From an uncultured Bacillota bacterium (GTDB lineage Bacteria > Bacillota > Clostridia > Christensenellales > Pumilibacteraceae), in the NCBI GenBank assembly GCA_949294845.1, contig CASFJH010000032.1, positions 1 through 64,000 on the forward strand: 64,000 nucleotides of DNA, written 5' to 3'. The position numbers and the translations under genes were made by a program. Positions 49,011 through 57,497 of this stretch are shown here, piece after piece. The notes beneath the pieces are model-generated. The model saw only the letters and a list, made by a program, of their open reading frames with translations, searched no databases and was not told the DNA's origin. Numbering within the stretch: position 1 is the stretch's first letter; each line of letters opens with the position of its first letter.

Positions 49011-50293
49011 TTCCGGAGAAATTCGTCTCGCGCACCCGCGCCCTTTTCGGCAGCCGCGCACAATCGATAATCGAAGCTTTAAGTCTGCCTCCTCTTCGCG
49101 CGGCGCGCGTCAACACTCTTAAGATTTCGCCCGACGATTTTTTTCGCATGGCGGGCAGTTTCAGGCGCAACGAGCTGTGCAGCGACGGCTTTTATTTTGA
49201 CGGTGAGCTGCGGGGATCCGACCCTTACCACGTCGCCGGACTGTACTACATACAGGAAGCGAGCGCGCAGCTTCCCGTTGCGCTTGCCGCCGCCGACATA
49301 CGCGGTCGGGTGCTCGATCTGTGCGCGGCGCCGGGCGGAAAAACCTGTCAGCTCGCAGCACTCCGTCCGGACGTTCTGTACTCGAACGAATACGTTTATA
49401 AGCGCGCGTCAGCGCTGAAAAGCAACATCGAAAGGTTGGGCGTAAGAAACGCTCTCGTGACCTGCAACTCTGCCGAGGACTACGCACGACAGCTTCCGGG
49501 ATTTTTCGACGCGGTCGTGGTGGACGCTCCTTGCTCGGGCGAAGGTATGTTCCGTAAGGAGCCTGCCGCTATCGGAAACTGGAGCGAAGCCAACGTGGAA
49601 GCCTGCGCCCAACGTTCTTTAAAGCTGCTCCTGTCCGCCGCCGAAACGCTTAAGCCGGGCGGAATACTCGTATATTCCACCTGCACGCTGAATTACGAAG
49701 AAAACGAGGGCGTAATAGAAAAGTTTATTGCCGCGCGCGATTTTACCGTTCTACCGGCAGCCGTACCGCGCGGCGCGGAAAGCGGATTTCTGGAAAATAC
49801 CGTGCGCGTACTGCCCGATCGCGGCGCCGGCGAAGGGCATTTCACCTGCCGTATGGTCAAAAATTACGGCAACGTCATAAAACCGCGCCAACCTCCTGTC
49901 CGACGCGGATCGCTGCCCAAAGAGACATGGAAACAGATTGCTTCAGTTACGCCTTGGGCCGATACGGCAGAAAAAGACGGGGCGCTTTATCTGGCGCCCG
50001 AAATTTACGGTGAGCTCAACTATCTGTCTTGCGGCGTCAAAATTTTCGACGTCGGAAAAACAGCCAAGCCTTACCATTCTCTCGCAATGGCATTATATAA
50101 AGGCCAGACGGCCAACTCAATTGACTTTTCGCGCGGAGACAGGCTGCTTAAAGAGTATCTGTCGGGCAGGGAGCTGTCCGATCCGCCCTTCCGCGGCTGG
50201 GGTACCGTAACGGTCGAAGGCTTTCCCGTAGGCCTTGTCAAATGCGGCGACTCCGTGAAAAATCATTTGCCCAAAGGACTGTACATTGCGTAA
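49007..50293 (+). CDS. rsmF: 16S rRNA (cytosine-C5) methyltransferase, RsmF/YebU type
   Basis: A 428-residue RNA m5C methyltransferase of NOL1/NOP2/Sun type with C-terminal PUA-like domain. Marks: LPPLRAARVNTLK near the N-terminus (RsmF N-domain), SAM site VLDLCAAPGGKTCQLAAL (about residues 102-119), VVVDAPCSGEGMFRK (about 170-184) with one catalytic cysteine, and VYSTCTLNYEENEGVI (about 221-236) with the other. The C-terminal ALYKGQ and GWGTVTVEGFPVGLVKCGDS are the second half. True start is ATG 49007 overlapping the upstream gene; the longer reading is an artefact. Convergent with spoIIID. Confidence 0.93.
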   Translation: MIPEKFVSRTRALFGSRAQSIIEALSLPPLRAARVNTLKISPDDFFRMAGSFRRNELCSDGFYFDGELRGSDPYHVAGLYYIQEASAQLPVALAAADIRGRVLDLCAAPGGKTCQLAALRPDVLYSNEYVYKRASALKSNIERLGVRNALVTCNSAEDYARQLPGFFDAVVVDAPCSGEGMFRKEPAAIGNWSEANVEACAQRSLKLLLSAAETLKPGGILVYSTCTLNYEENEGVIEKFIAARDFTVLPAAVPRGAESGFLENTVRVLPDRGAGEGHFTCRMVKNYGNVIKPRQPPVRRGSLPKETWKQIASVTPWADTAEKDGALYLAPEIYGELNYLSCGVKIFDVGKTAKPYHSLAMALYKGQTANSIDFSRGDRLLKEYLSGRELSDPPFRGWGTVTVEGFPVGLVKCGDSVKNHLPKGLYIA

Positions 50294-50303
50294 GACGGCC
50301 GGC

Positions 50304-50555
50304 TCAGTCCGTTTTGCCAAATTTGCGCCGCGTGGCTTCACCGCCTCTGAGATGCCTTTCGCTGAGGTTAAAGTCGAGGATTTCCTTTACTTTGAGATAT
50401 TTCGGGTAATCGAGAGCTTTCAGCCTTTCCGTTACGTCTTTATGTACGGTCGACTTGCTTACCCCGCAGTTTTTTGCCGCGTCCCTAACGGTGGCGCGAT
50501 GGTCTATTATGTAATCGGCAAGCTCCCGCGCTCGTCTCTCGATGTGGTCTTTCAT
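50304..50555 (-). CDS. spoIIID: Stage III sporulation transcription factor SpoIIID
   Basis: An 83-residue SpoIIID, a DNA-binding protein acting in the mother cell during endospore formation to switch the gene programme from sigma-E to sigma-K. Helix-turn-helix region RATVRDAAKNCGVSKSTVHK (about residues 23-42) and the conserved LSERHLRGGEATRRK (C-terminal basic region, about 64-78) match the family closely. I use ATG 50553-50555, six nt after GAGG; a TTG four codons earlier overlaps that site. It has a sigma-E-like promoter. Confidence 0.97.
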   Translation of the reverse strand: MKDHIERRARELADYIIDHRATVRDAAKNCGVSKSTVHKDVTERLKALDYPKYLKVKEILDFNLSERHLRGGEATRRKFGKTD

Positions 50556-50584
50556 GATATACCTCGCCAAACTGTCGATAGTTT

Positions 50585-50611
50585 AAGATATGAGCATTAT
50601 CGACAAAATAT
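50585..50611 (-). promoter_or_regulatory. Sigma-E-type promoter of spoIIID
   Basis: Minus strand ATA (50609-50611), 16-nt spacer, CATATCTT (50585-50592). The sigma-E consensus is ATA-N16-18-CATAYAhT; one mismatch. Matches the known sigma-E control of spoIIID in Bacillus. Confidence 0.6.
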
Positions 50612-50733
50612 GACCGCTGCCGTTACCCCTCAGCGCAGAAGATCAGGCGAATTTCTATTCTTGCAAATTTCCCCATGGGGCTATGACATAATGCGGCAAA
50701 AAACCCGGTATTGCGGTTTTCCGTAAAAATCAC

Positions 50734-50762
50734 TTGATAACCGGTTCGATTTATAGTATAAT
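50734..50762 (+). promoter_or_regulatory. Sigma-A promoter of SASA esterase gene
   Basis: TTGATA (50734-50739), 17-nt spacer, TATAAT (50757-50762). The leader is about 40 nt and contains AAAGGAGAG as ribosome-binding site. Confidence 0.8.
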
Positions 50763-50811
50763 TATCGTTAAGCAAACTTACGCGGTTTAAATCAGCAAAG
50801 GAGAGAAATGT

Positions 50812-52380
50812 ATGAAAAACCTGTTTGCGACGCTTTCGGCGTTAATCGTTGCGGTTCTTGCCTCAGGAGTTTTATTTTTCGGTCGAAGCGGATCCGCAGA
50901 CGCGGCGGAAACCAAATTTATAGATGTTTATCTGATTGCGGGACAAAGCAATGCCGCAGGCTACTCTTCATTCCCGTCCGAACAGCAAACCTTTTCCAAC
51001 GTGATGTACGCCGGCGAAACCAACAGGAATATGAGCACGCAGGTACCGTCAAGCAATTACATAAACAATTTCAAAACCTCGGTCACCGTGGGCCTCGGAA
51101 GAGACGATTGGCATATCGGACCGGAATACGGTATGGCGGAAGTCTTTAATACCGTTTATTCTCAGGATAATAAGGCTTTGATTTTCAAATCAGCCGCCGG
51201 CGGCACCGCCTTACAGAATTTTGATTCGGGAGAAAGCGGAACTTACGGCAACTGGCTCCCCCCTTCGCAGCGCACCGAAAGCAATAAAAACGCTGCGACA
51301 GGCGTACAGTACGATCTATTTATCAAAAATTTCAAGTCCGTTTACTCAAAGCTTAAATCGATGGGATACACTCCGCGCGTGAACGGTATGGCGTGGATGC
51401 AGGGCGAAAGCGACCGCACGTCGCCAAGCGTTTATAAACAGCTAATCACCGCGTTTATATCAGACATCCGCAGCGATCTGTCCGAAATAGTCGGCGATGA
51501 CCTTTCGTGTATGCCTTTCGTAATGGGCGAAATTTCCGACTCCTTCTCGAGCGCAAGCGAAACGTCAACAAATGTCGCCTTCAATAATATGCTGGCTTCG
51601 GTAGCGCAGTCCGTCGATTTCTGCGCCGTTATCGATAGCGGTAAATACCAGATAAACAACTCTACCGGAATCGTAGGCACCGATCAGTATCACTGGAGCG
51701 GCAACGATATGGAAACTATCGGAAAGCTGTTCGGCGAGAAGCTTATGGAGCTCTCTTCCAAGCGGTATGTCAACCTCGACGTATCGCCCGAAGGAACGGT
51801 CAAATTCGCTCAAGGCTCCATCGACTATTCGTATTCGGACGGGAACGTTACGTTCACCCCCGTTCCCGACGAAAACTGCAAATTTGTAGGGCTTAAAGTC
51901 GACGGCGCGGCTGTCGAGCCTGTCGACGGCGTACTTACCGTAACCGCCAGCGGCACGATCGAGATAGACGCGGAATTTGCAGCGCTGTCCACATTCTCGG
52001 TCACATACGATTACGATATCTCCCAAGGCAGTGTGATAAGGCGCGGCAACTACAGCAAAGTTCAGTATGCCGAAGGCGCGGTCGTCATGGTAAAGGTTGA
52101 GCCTAAGGACGGCTATGCCGTGGAAAGCGTCAAATTCAACGGGACGGGCATGACTTACGACGAGACGGAGGGCGCTTACCTCTCCACCCCCATTACAGCC
52201 AATTCCGTAGTTTCCGTCACGTTTACACATGTCGGAACGGACGAACCCGTTACCCCGCCTTCCGAGGACGCCGACACTCCCTCCACCGAAAAAACGAACG
52301 GCTGCGGAGGTCAGGCTGCTGCGGCAGCTGCGGCTGCCTCCATAGCATTTATGGCGCTGTTCGTAAGAAAACCCAGATAA
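50812..52380 (+). CDS. Secreted SASA-domain (sialate O-acetylesterase-like) protein
   Basis: A 522-residue exported esterase-like protein. Signal peptide about 1-27 (ending ADAAE); SASA domain about 35-320 with the SGNH-type serine in LIAGQSNAAGYSS (about 42-54), the AAGGTAL turn, MAWMQGESD (about 186-194) and the DQYHWSG Asp/His pair (near 289). Two InlB/bacterial-repeat-like modules follow (about 325-400 and 403-475), then a proline/glutamate spacer, GCGG, a hydrophobic segment and RKPR. The family removes acetyl groups from sialic acid or xylan. It sits in opposite orientation between spoIIID and spoIIQ, with a good sigma-A promoter and AAAGGAG. Confidence 0.88.
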   Translation: MKNLFATLSALIVAVLASGVLFFGRSGSADAAETKFIDVYLIAGQSNAAGYSSFPSEQQTFSNVMYAGETNRNMSTQVPSSNYINNFKTSVTVGLGRDDWHIGPEYGMAEVFNTVYSQDNKALIFKSAAGGTALQNFDSGESGTYGNWLPPSQRTESNKNAATGVQYDLFIKNFKSVYSKLKSMGYTPRVNGMAWMQGESDRTSPSVYKQLITAFISDIRSDLSEIVGDDLSCMPFVMGEISDSFSSASETSTNVAFNNMLASVAQSVDFCAVIDSGKYQINNSTGIVGTDQYHWSGNDMETIGKLFGEKLMELSSKRYVNLDVSPEGTVKFAQGSIDYSYSDGNVTFTPVPDENCKFVGLKVDGAAVEPVDGVLTVTASGTIEIDAEFAALSTFSVTYDYDISQGSVIRRGNYSKVQYAEGAVVMVKVEPKDGYAVESVKFNGTGMTYDETEGAYLSTPITANSVVSVTFTHVGTDEPVTPPSEDADTPSTEKTNGCGGQAAAAAAAASIAFMALFVRKPR

Positions 52381-52412
52381 CGTTATGTAATTTCAATGTA
52401 TTCAACGCGCAT

Positions 52413-52446
52413 AAAAACCCCTTCCGGCACTCCGGAAGGGGTTTTT
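52413..52446. terminator. Bidirectional terminator between SASA gene and spoIIQ
   Basis: CCCCTTCCGG and CCGGAAGGGG close a 4-nt loop, flanked by AAAAA and TTTTT. It serves the esterase (plus) and spoIIQ (minus). Confidence 0.92.
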
Positions 52447-52486
52447 ATGTTTTCCCGACACAACAGACTAACGTCCTTATTAAATT

Positions 52487-53110
52487 TTACTTGTCGGTTT
52501 CGCCGGGCAGATATTCCATCGGATCGACATAAGTTCCGTTCTTCTGCATCTCGAGATGCAGATGCGTTCCGTCAAGCTGCTCGATCATCATGCTTTCGGC
52601 TACGGTGCCTATTACGTCTCCCGTCTTGACAGCGGTGCCTTCGGCTATTACGTTTTCACCGGCGAGCCCTTTATAAATGCTCACCAGCCCGTCGTCGTGG
52701 GCGACGGTAACGACGGTACCCTCCAAAGTCGAATTGACTACGCTCTGAACCGTTCCGTCGCATACGGCCATTACGTTGGCGCCGGCGGACGCCGCAAAGT
52801 CGACGCCGTTATGGGTGCGCCACTGATTGAGCGTGGACGAATACACCAGGCTGTCGAGAGCAGCACCTTTTCCGATTGTGTATTCGGCAAGCGGCATACC
52901 GAAAGTTACTTCGGGAACCTCCACGTCCACCGACGGCCCGGGACCGGGATCGACATTCGCCGGAGTTTCGGGAAGAGTGAACACCAGCGTCAGCGTGATC
53001 GCTGCTGCCACTATTAAAAGCGCCGTTCCGAATATTATCGGATACATATAACGGGCAAAAAAGTTCTTTTTCGCCTTTTTGTCGCTTGTGCCGGACTGAT
53101 ACGTTTTCAT
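52487..53110 (-). CDS. spoIIQ: SpoIIQ-type M23 (LytM) domain protein
   Basis: A 207-residue membrane protein: cytoplasmic N-terminus, one helix at about residues 21-43 (IIFGTALLIVAAAITLTLVF), a proline-rich linker, and a LytM/M23 domain. In Bacillus SpoIIQ sits in the forespore membrane and pairs with SpoIIIAH; there the zinc motif is broken. Here both halves look intact (THNGVDFAA for HxxxD, and THLHLEMQ for HxH), as in clostridial SpoIIQ that keeps activity. Start is ATG 53108-53110 with GGAGG 11 nt upstream; the longer frame lacks a ribosome-binding site. Tentative sigma-F-like promoter upstream. Confidence 0.9.
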   Translation of the reverse strand: MKTYQSGTSDKKAKKNFFARYMYPIIFGTALLIVAAAITLTLVFTLPETPANVDPGPGPSVDVEVPEVTFGMPLAEYTIGKGAALDSLVYSSTLNQWRTHNGVDFAASAGANVMAVCDGTVQSVVNSTLEGTVVTVAHDDGLVSIYKGLAGENVIAEGTAVKTGDVIGTVAESMMIEQLDGTHLHLEMQKNGTYVDPMEYLPGETDK

Positions 53111-53135
53111 AATCTTGTTTACCTCCGTAGACAAG

Positions 53136-53163
53136 ATTATTGACAGCATAAAAATTTATATAC
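53136..53163 (-). promoter_or_regulatory. Possible sigma-F-type promoter of spoIIQ
   Basis: Minus strand GTATA (53159-53163), 14-nt spacer, GTCAATAAT (53136-53144). One mismatch and a short spacer versus GYATA-N15-GGnRAnAMT. spoIIQ is a sigma-F gene in known species. Confidence 0.4.
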
Positions 53164-53193
53164 ATAGGAAATAAAGATTTTTTTATTTTAAAA

Positions 53194-55008
53194 TTACCGC
53201 TTAAGAGACTCTTCGCTGCCGCCGGTCACCAGTCTGTAATATCTTCCGTGCTTTTCCATAAGCTCTTTATGCGTTCCTGCTTCGGCTATGCCCTTGTCCG
53301 CTATAAAGAGTATACAGTCGGCCTTTCTTATTGTGGACAGCCTGTGCGCTATAACGAAGCTGGTTCTGCCTTTAAGCACGGTGTCGAGCGCTTTACGGAT
53401 AAGCTCCTCGGTCTCGGTGTCTATGCTGCTTGTCGCCTCGTCGAGAATAAGTATGCGCGGATCGGTAAGCAGAACTCTGGCAAAGCTCAGCAGCTGCCTC
53501 TCGCCTGCCGACAGTCCGGCGCCCATCTCGCGGGTAGGCGTGTTATAACCGCTCGGCAGCTTTTCTATAAAGCTGTCCGCGTGCACGGCTTTGGCCGCGG
53601 CGATACATTCCTCGGCGGTGGCCTCAGGCCGCGCATAACGGATATTCTCCAGAATGGTTCCGGAAAATACAAAGCTGTCCTGCATCATTACACCTATCTG
53701 GCTTCTGAGAGAATGAAGGCTTACGTCCCGCACGTCGTATCCGTCGATTTTGACCGCTCCGCCGGTAACGTCGTAAAACCGGCTCAGCAGATTGACCACG
53801 GTAGTCTTTCCCGCTCCGGTCGGTCCCACCAAAGCGATCATCTTACCGGCAGGAACGTCGAGATTGAAGTTTTCCAGAATATTTATGCCCTTCTCGTAAG
53901 CGAAATCGACCGATTCGAAGGTTACCCGTCCGGAGATCTGAGGAAGCGTCACGGCGCCCTCTTTATCGTATATCGAAGGCGGCGTCTCGGTCATTTCGAA
54001 CACGCGTTCGAGATTGGTGGTAGCCGAAGTAAGCTGCTGAGCAAGCGACGCGATATTGTTAAGCGGCGCGGAAAACATTCCCATATACGTTATAAAGCTT
54101 ATCAGCTTTCCTATAGTCAGGCCGCCAAGTCCGGCTCCGCTCAGGGCGAAAAACAGCGTTACTCCGTAAACCGCCATAAGTCCTATATAGAAAAACCCGT
54201 CCATGGTGGGCCACATGAATTCGTTTATATGGATAACCCTCTGCCACGACAGCTTGCAATGTCTGTTGAGATCGTCGTTTACGGCCGCGTTGAACGCGCT
54301 GCGGTTGAACGCTCTCGTGATCTGATTTCCTTGAATATTTTCCGCTATGTAGGCTGTACGGTTGCTGCTTTTATTTCGGACGTAGCGCTGGCGTTTGGTA
54401 AGCGTGCGGCGAAGGAAAAACAGTATAACGCCCATAGGAACGACAGACGCGGTCACGACTCCCGCAAGCCTGTAATCGAGGACGAAAAGCCAGACAAGTA
54501 TAAGCAGAACTTTGGACGACTCGACAATAATATTTACGACCGCCGTGGAAAAAATGTCAGCCAGCTCGTTGAGATAGTTTGTGAGTCTTACCAGAATCTT
54601 TCCTGCCGGACGGTTATCGAAATAATCGAAAGCCAGCCTCTGCAGACGTATAAAGCTGTCGCGGCGCAATTCGGCGACAATTCCGTGCCCCGTTTTGGAC
54701 ATAAAGTATGAACGGAAAAAAGTATATATCACGTCCGTCAAACCTATCATTGCCCATGCGGATATGAGAATTATGCCGACCTGCACGAAATCGAGACCTG
54801 CATAGCCTTTCTGCGAAATGACGTAATCTATTATAAATCTGTTAAGCAGCGGCGGCACGAGAGCGACGAAGCACATGACCAGCATTACGGTCATCATGCC
54901 TATCAGCACTTTTCTGTGCGGTTTGATGAAATGAAGCGTTTTTTTAAGCGCGCCGCGATCAAATTTGTACTGCAACGCCTCGTCTTCGAAATAACGGTTC
55001 CTGGCCAT
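53194..55008 (-). CDS. ABC exporter half, pair 2, catalytic-site subunit
   Basis: A 604-residue half-exporter with six membrane helices (about 30-330) and an ATPase domain: Walker A VGPTGAGKTT (about residue 389), Q-loop GVMMQD, signature LSAGERQLLSFARV, Walker B ILILDEATSSID with the catalytic glutamate, switch VIAHRLSTI with histidine. It overlaps the stop of the next upstream gene (TAATG), so the two are coupled. Substrate unknown. Confidence 0.93.
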   Translation of the reverse strand: MARNRYFEDEALQYKFDRGALKKTLHFIKPHRKVLIGMMTVMLVMCFVALVPPLLNRFIIDYVISQKGYAGLDFVQVGIILISAWAMIGLTDVIYTFFRSYFMSKTGHGIVAELRRDSFIRLQRLAFDYFDNRPAGKILVRLTNYLNELADIFSTAVVNIIVESSKVLLILVWLFVLDYRLAGVVTASVVPMGVILFFLRRTLTKRQRYVRNKSSNRTAYIAENIQGNQITRAFNRSAFNAAVNDDLNRHCKLSWQRVIHINEFMWPTMDGFFYIGLMAVYGVTLFFALSGAGLGGLTIGKLISFITYMGMFSAPLNNIASLAQQLTSATTNLERVFEMTETPPSIYDKEGAVTLPQISGRVTFESVDFAYEKGINILENFNLDVPAGKMIALVGPTGAGKTTVVNLLSRFYDVTGGAVKIDGYDVRDVSLHSLRSQIGVMMQDSFVFSGTILENIRYARPEATAEECIAAAKAVHADSFIEKLPSGYNTPTREMGAGLSAGERQLLSFARVLLTDPRILILDEATSSIDTETEELIRKALDTVLKGRTSFVIAHRLSTIRKADCILFIADKGIAEAGTHKELMEKHGRYYRLVTGGSEESLKR

Positions 55009-56813
55009 TACAGCAGCGCCTCCTTCGCCTGCGCGTCCTGCGCCGTAAATGTGTCGTAATATCTGCCCTTTTGCCGCATAAGCTCTTCATGCGAGCCGCG
55101 CTCGACTATACGGCCGTCCTCGAGGAATATAATCTCGTCGCACCCCATTACGGACGAAGCGCGGTGAGACGCAATTACGAGCGTCCGGTCGCCGTAATTC
55201 TCGCTGAGATTTTTAAGTATCCTGCGTTCGGTTTCCAGATCGAGCGCGGAGGTGCAGTCGTCGAGCAGAATGACGGGCGCGTCTTTAAGCAGCGCGCGCG
55301 CCATCGAAAGGCGCTGTTTCTGTCCGCCCGACAGACCTATGCCGCGTTCGCCCACGATCGTTTCGTATTTTTGAGGAAGCTTTTCTATGAACTCCGCCGC
55401 GCCAGCTATCTCTGCTGCGCGAACCACGCTCTCCTGCGGCGCATCTATATCGTAAAGCGCTATATTCGATTCGACGGTATCGGAAAACAGAAACACGTCC
55501 TGGAACACTATCGAGAACAGGCGTCTCACATCCTCCACTCTGTAGCTTTTTATTAAATTTCCGTTAATCCGAACCTCGCCGCCGGTAGCTTCAAACAGTC
55601 TGGGAAGCGTCTTTATAAGCACGCTTTTCCCCGCCCCGGTCTTGCCCATGATGCCCAGTTTTTTACCGTAAGGGAGATCGAGATCGACGTTATGTATCTG
55701 CTCGTTGTCGTCGAGGCATACGCTGACGTTGCGAAGCGTTATATCCGGATTACCCGATATGGGAACGGCGCCCTCCTTATCCTCTATCACGTTTGCGGTA
55801 TTGAGAAAGGTAAACATACGGTTACCGCATATCATCATGTTCTGTATAACGCCGATATAGTTTACTATATTTATAAGCGCCGGATTTATCATTCCGACAT
55901 AAGTTAAAAACGTGGAAAATTCGCCTACGCTCATTTTGCCGTTGACGGCAAGTATGACGCCTATTGTGATAGAAGCTATATTGACCGCCTGCCCGAGGAA
56001 ATTAAACAGCGCCTGATAGGACGCGACCGTCTTTGCGTGCGCGACGTATGCGTCGCGGTAAGCCTCGTTGACTTTGTCAAACTTGGCAAGCTCCACGTCC
56101 TCGCTGGAAAACGCGCGTATGATGCGCACCCCGTTTATATTCTCGGAGATCATGGTATTGAGATTGACGGCGCGCTCCCTTATATTGGAGTACAGCCGCC
56201 GCAGTTTTCTCGTGTACCTGACGGTGGCGCAAGCGGATATAACCGCAAGAGCAAGCGGGCAAAGCACCAGCCACGGATCTATACGCGTCAAAAAAAATAC
56301 TGCCAGAGTAATAACGAATATCTGCTCTATCAGTATTGTAAAATTGAGCACATAATTATCTTTGATGACCGTCGGATCGGAATTGCATATGCTGAGAAGA
56401 TCGCCCGACGTATATCTGTCAAGGACAACGGAATTCTGCGAAAGCATTTTCGCAAAAACTCTTCCGCGCATACGGTTCTCCATGCTCAGTCCGTAAGCGT
56501 GACCTAAATTCCAACGCACATAGTGCGCTATGTATCTTAAAAGGGCAAGCGACAGACAAACTGCGGCGATTCGTAAAAACATCGTTACATAATCGTCAGC
56601 CGCCAGTCCGTTCAATAAAAAGTTAAACGGATTGCTCTCGTTAACGACCGGAGTCTCGCCGAGAGCCGGATTGATTACTCTGTCGATTATAAGCTGCGGT
56701 GCCTGAGGCAGAAGATTGAGACAGACATCGCTTAACAGCGCTAACAGTATGACCGTTATCCAGACAGGCATATACCGCCTGGCGAACACGAAGGATTCCT
56801 TCAGAACGTTCAT
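55008..56813 (-). CDS. ABC exporter half, pair 2, degenerate-site subunit
   Basis: A 601-residue half-exporter with six membrane helices and an ATPase domain: Walker A MGKTGAGKSV, where the usual Thr after GKS is Val; signature LSGGQKQRLSMARA; Walker B VILLDDCTSALD with Asp in place of the catalytic Glu; switch IASHRASS. With its partner it forms a heterodimer with one weakened ATP site, as in pair 1. ATG with GGAG 6 nt upstream. First gene of the operon, behind its own promoter. Confidence 0.92.
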   Translation of the reverse strand: MNVLKESFVFARRYMPVWITVILLALLSDVCLNLLPQAPQLIIDRVINPALGETPVVNESNPFNFLLNGLAADDYVTMFLRIAAVCLSLALLRYIAHYVRWNLGHAYGLSMENRMRGRVFAKMLSQNSVVLDRYTSGDLLSICNSDPTVIKDNYVLNFTILIEQIFVITLAVFFLTRIDPWLVLCPLALAVISACATVRYTRKLRRLYSNIRERAVNLNTMISENINGVRIIRAFSSEDVELAKFDKVNEAYRDAYVAHAKTVASYQALFNFLGQAVNIASITIGVILAVNGKMSVGEFSTFLTYVGMINPALINIVNYIGVIQNMMICGNRMFTFLNTANVIEDKEGAVPISGNPDITLRNVSVCLDDNEQIHNVDLDLPYGKKLGIMGKTGAGKSVLIKTLPRLFEATGGEVRINGNLIKSYRVEDVRRLFSIVFQDVFLFSDTVESNIALYDIDAPQESVVRAAEIAGAAEFIEKLPQKYETIVGERGIGLSGGQKQRLSMARALLKDAPVILLDDCTSALDLETERRILKNLSENYGDRTLVIASHRASSVMGCDEIIFLEDGRIVERGSHEELMRQKGRYYDTFTAQDAQAKEALL

Positions 56814-56842
56814 AACAAACTCCGGTATTTGATAGTCTGTTA

Positions 56843-56871
56843 AGTTTACTACCTCGCTTGTTAAAAGTCAA
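56843..56871 (-). promoter_or_regulatory. Sigma-A promoter of ABC exporter pair 2
   Basis: Minus strand TTGACT (56866-56871), 17-nt spacer, TAAACT (56843-56848). The 10-bp sequence GTCAACCGTT (56867-56876) over the -35 is identical to that at pair 1, and CTGTTAAG (56837-56844) overlaps the end of the -10. Confidence 0.7.
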
Positions 56872-56911
56872 CCGTTAACAGGGTATATTCGTAAAAAACA
56901 AAAAATTATTT

Positions 56912-57436
56912 TTACAGATCGAGCAGCGTAACGGCGCCCGATTCCCGCGTCTTTTTCATATCGATTACCCGCTGATTGCGAGATCCTCTGAACGTGAGCA
57001 TCAAATCCCGTTCGGCCAGCACGAATCTGCCGTCGACAAGCACGTCCGTCTCGTCAAGCAGCGCCTCTACGCCGGCGTTTTTCCGGGCGGTTTCGTTCAG
57101 CTCTTCCAAAGTATAGCCGGTATAACACCAGACGTTCATGTTATGCTCATGCACCCAGCGGCACAGAACGGCAAGTTCCTTTGCCCATACGAACGGCTCT
57201 CCTCCGGAAAGTGTAATACCGTCCAAAAGCGGATTTTTTGCGATAAGCTCGGTTATTTTTCGTAACGTGAACTGATGCCCGCCTTCAAACGGGTGCGTGG
57301 TAGGATTATGGCATCCCTCGCAGCGGTGAGGACAGCCCTGCGTAAAAATCGTCATTCGTATCCCTTTACCGTCCACTACGCTCTCGCCGACCAGATCGGC
57401 AAGCCTTATTTCGACATCAAGCTCTTCAGCGTTCAT
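56912..57436 (-). CDS. nrdG: Anaerobic ribonucleotide reductase activating protein
   Basis: A 174-residue radical SAM enzyme that makes the glycyl radical on NrdD. The cluster motif GCPHRCEGCHNP (CxxxCxxC, about residues 32-43) and GGEPFVWAKE (SAM-binding, about 79-88) are visible. ATG 57434-57436 is chosen (AAAGGAG six nt before); the longer frame includes a non-coding stretch. It follows nrdD by 61 nt with an intercistronic hairpin. Confidence 0.95.
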   Translation of the reverse strand: MNAEELDVEIRLADLVGESVVDGKGIRMTIFTQGCPHRCEGCHNPTTHPFEGGHQFTLRKITELIAKNPLLDGITLSGGEPFVWAKELAVLCRWVHEHNMNVWCYTGYTLEELNETARKNAGVEALLDETDVLVDGRFVLAERDLMLTFRGSRNQRVIDMKKTRESGAVTLLDL

Positions 57437-57458
57437 AAATAACTCCTTTATTAAACAA

Positions 57459-57481
57459 GCCGCCGGCATAATGCCGGCGGC
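57459..57481. other. Intercistronic hairpin between nrdD and nrdG
   Basis: GCCGCCGGCAT and ATGCCGGCGGC are perfect 11-bp arms around a single A, so the tip opens to a small loop. No U run follows on the minus strand. It likely marks an RNA end or protects nrdD mRNA from decay rather than ending transcription. Confidence 0.6.
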
Positions 57482-57497
57482 CGTATGCGAAACTTGA

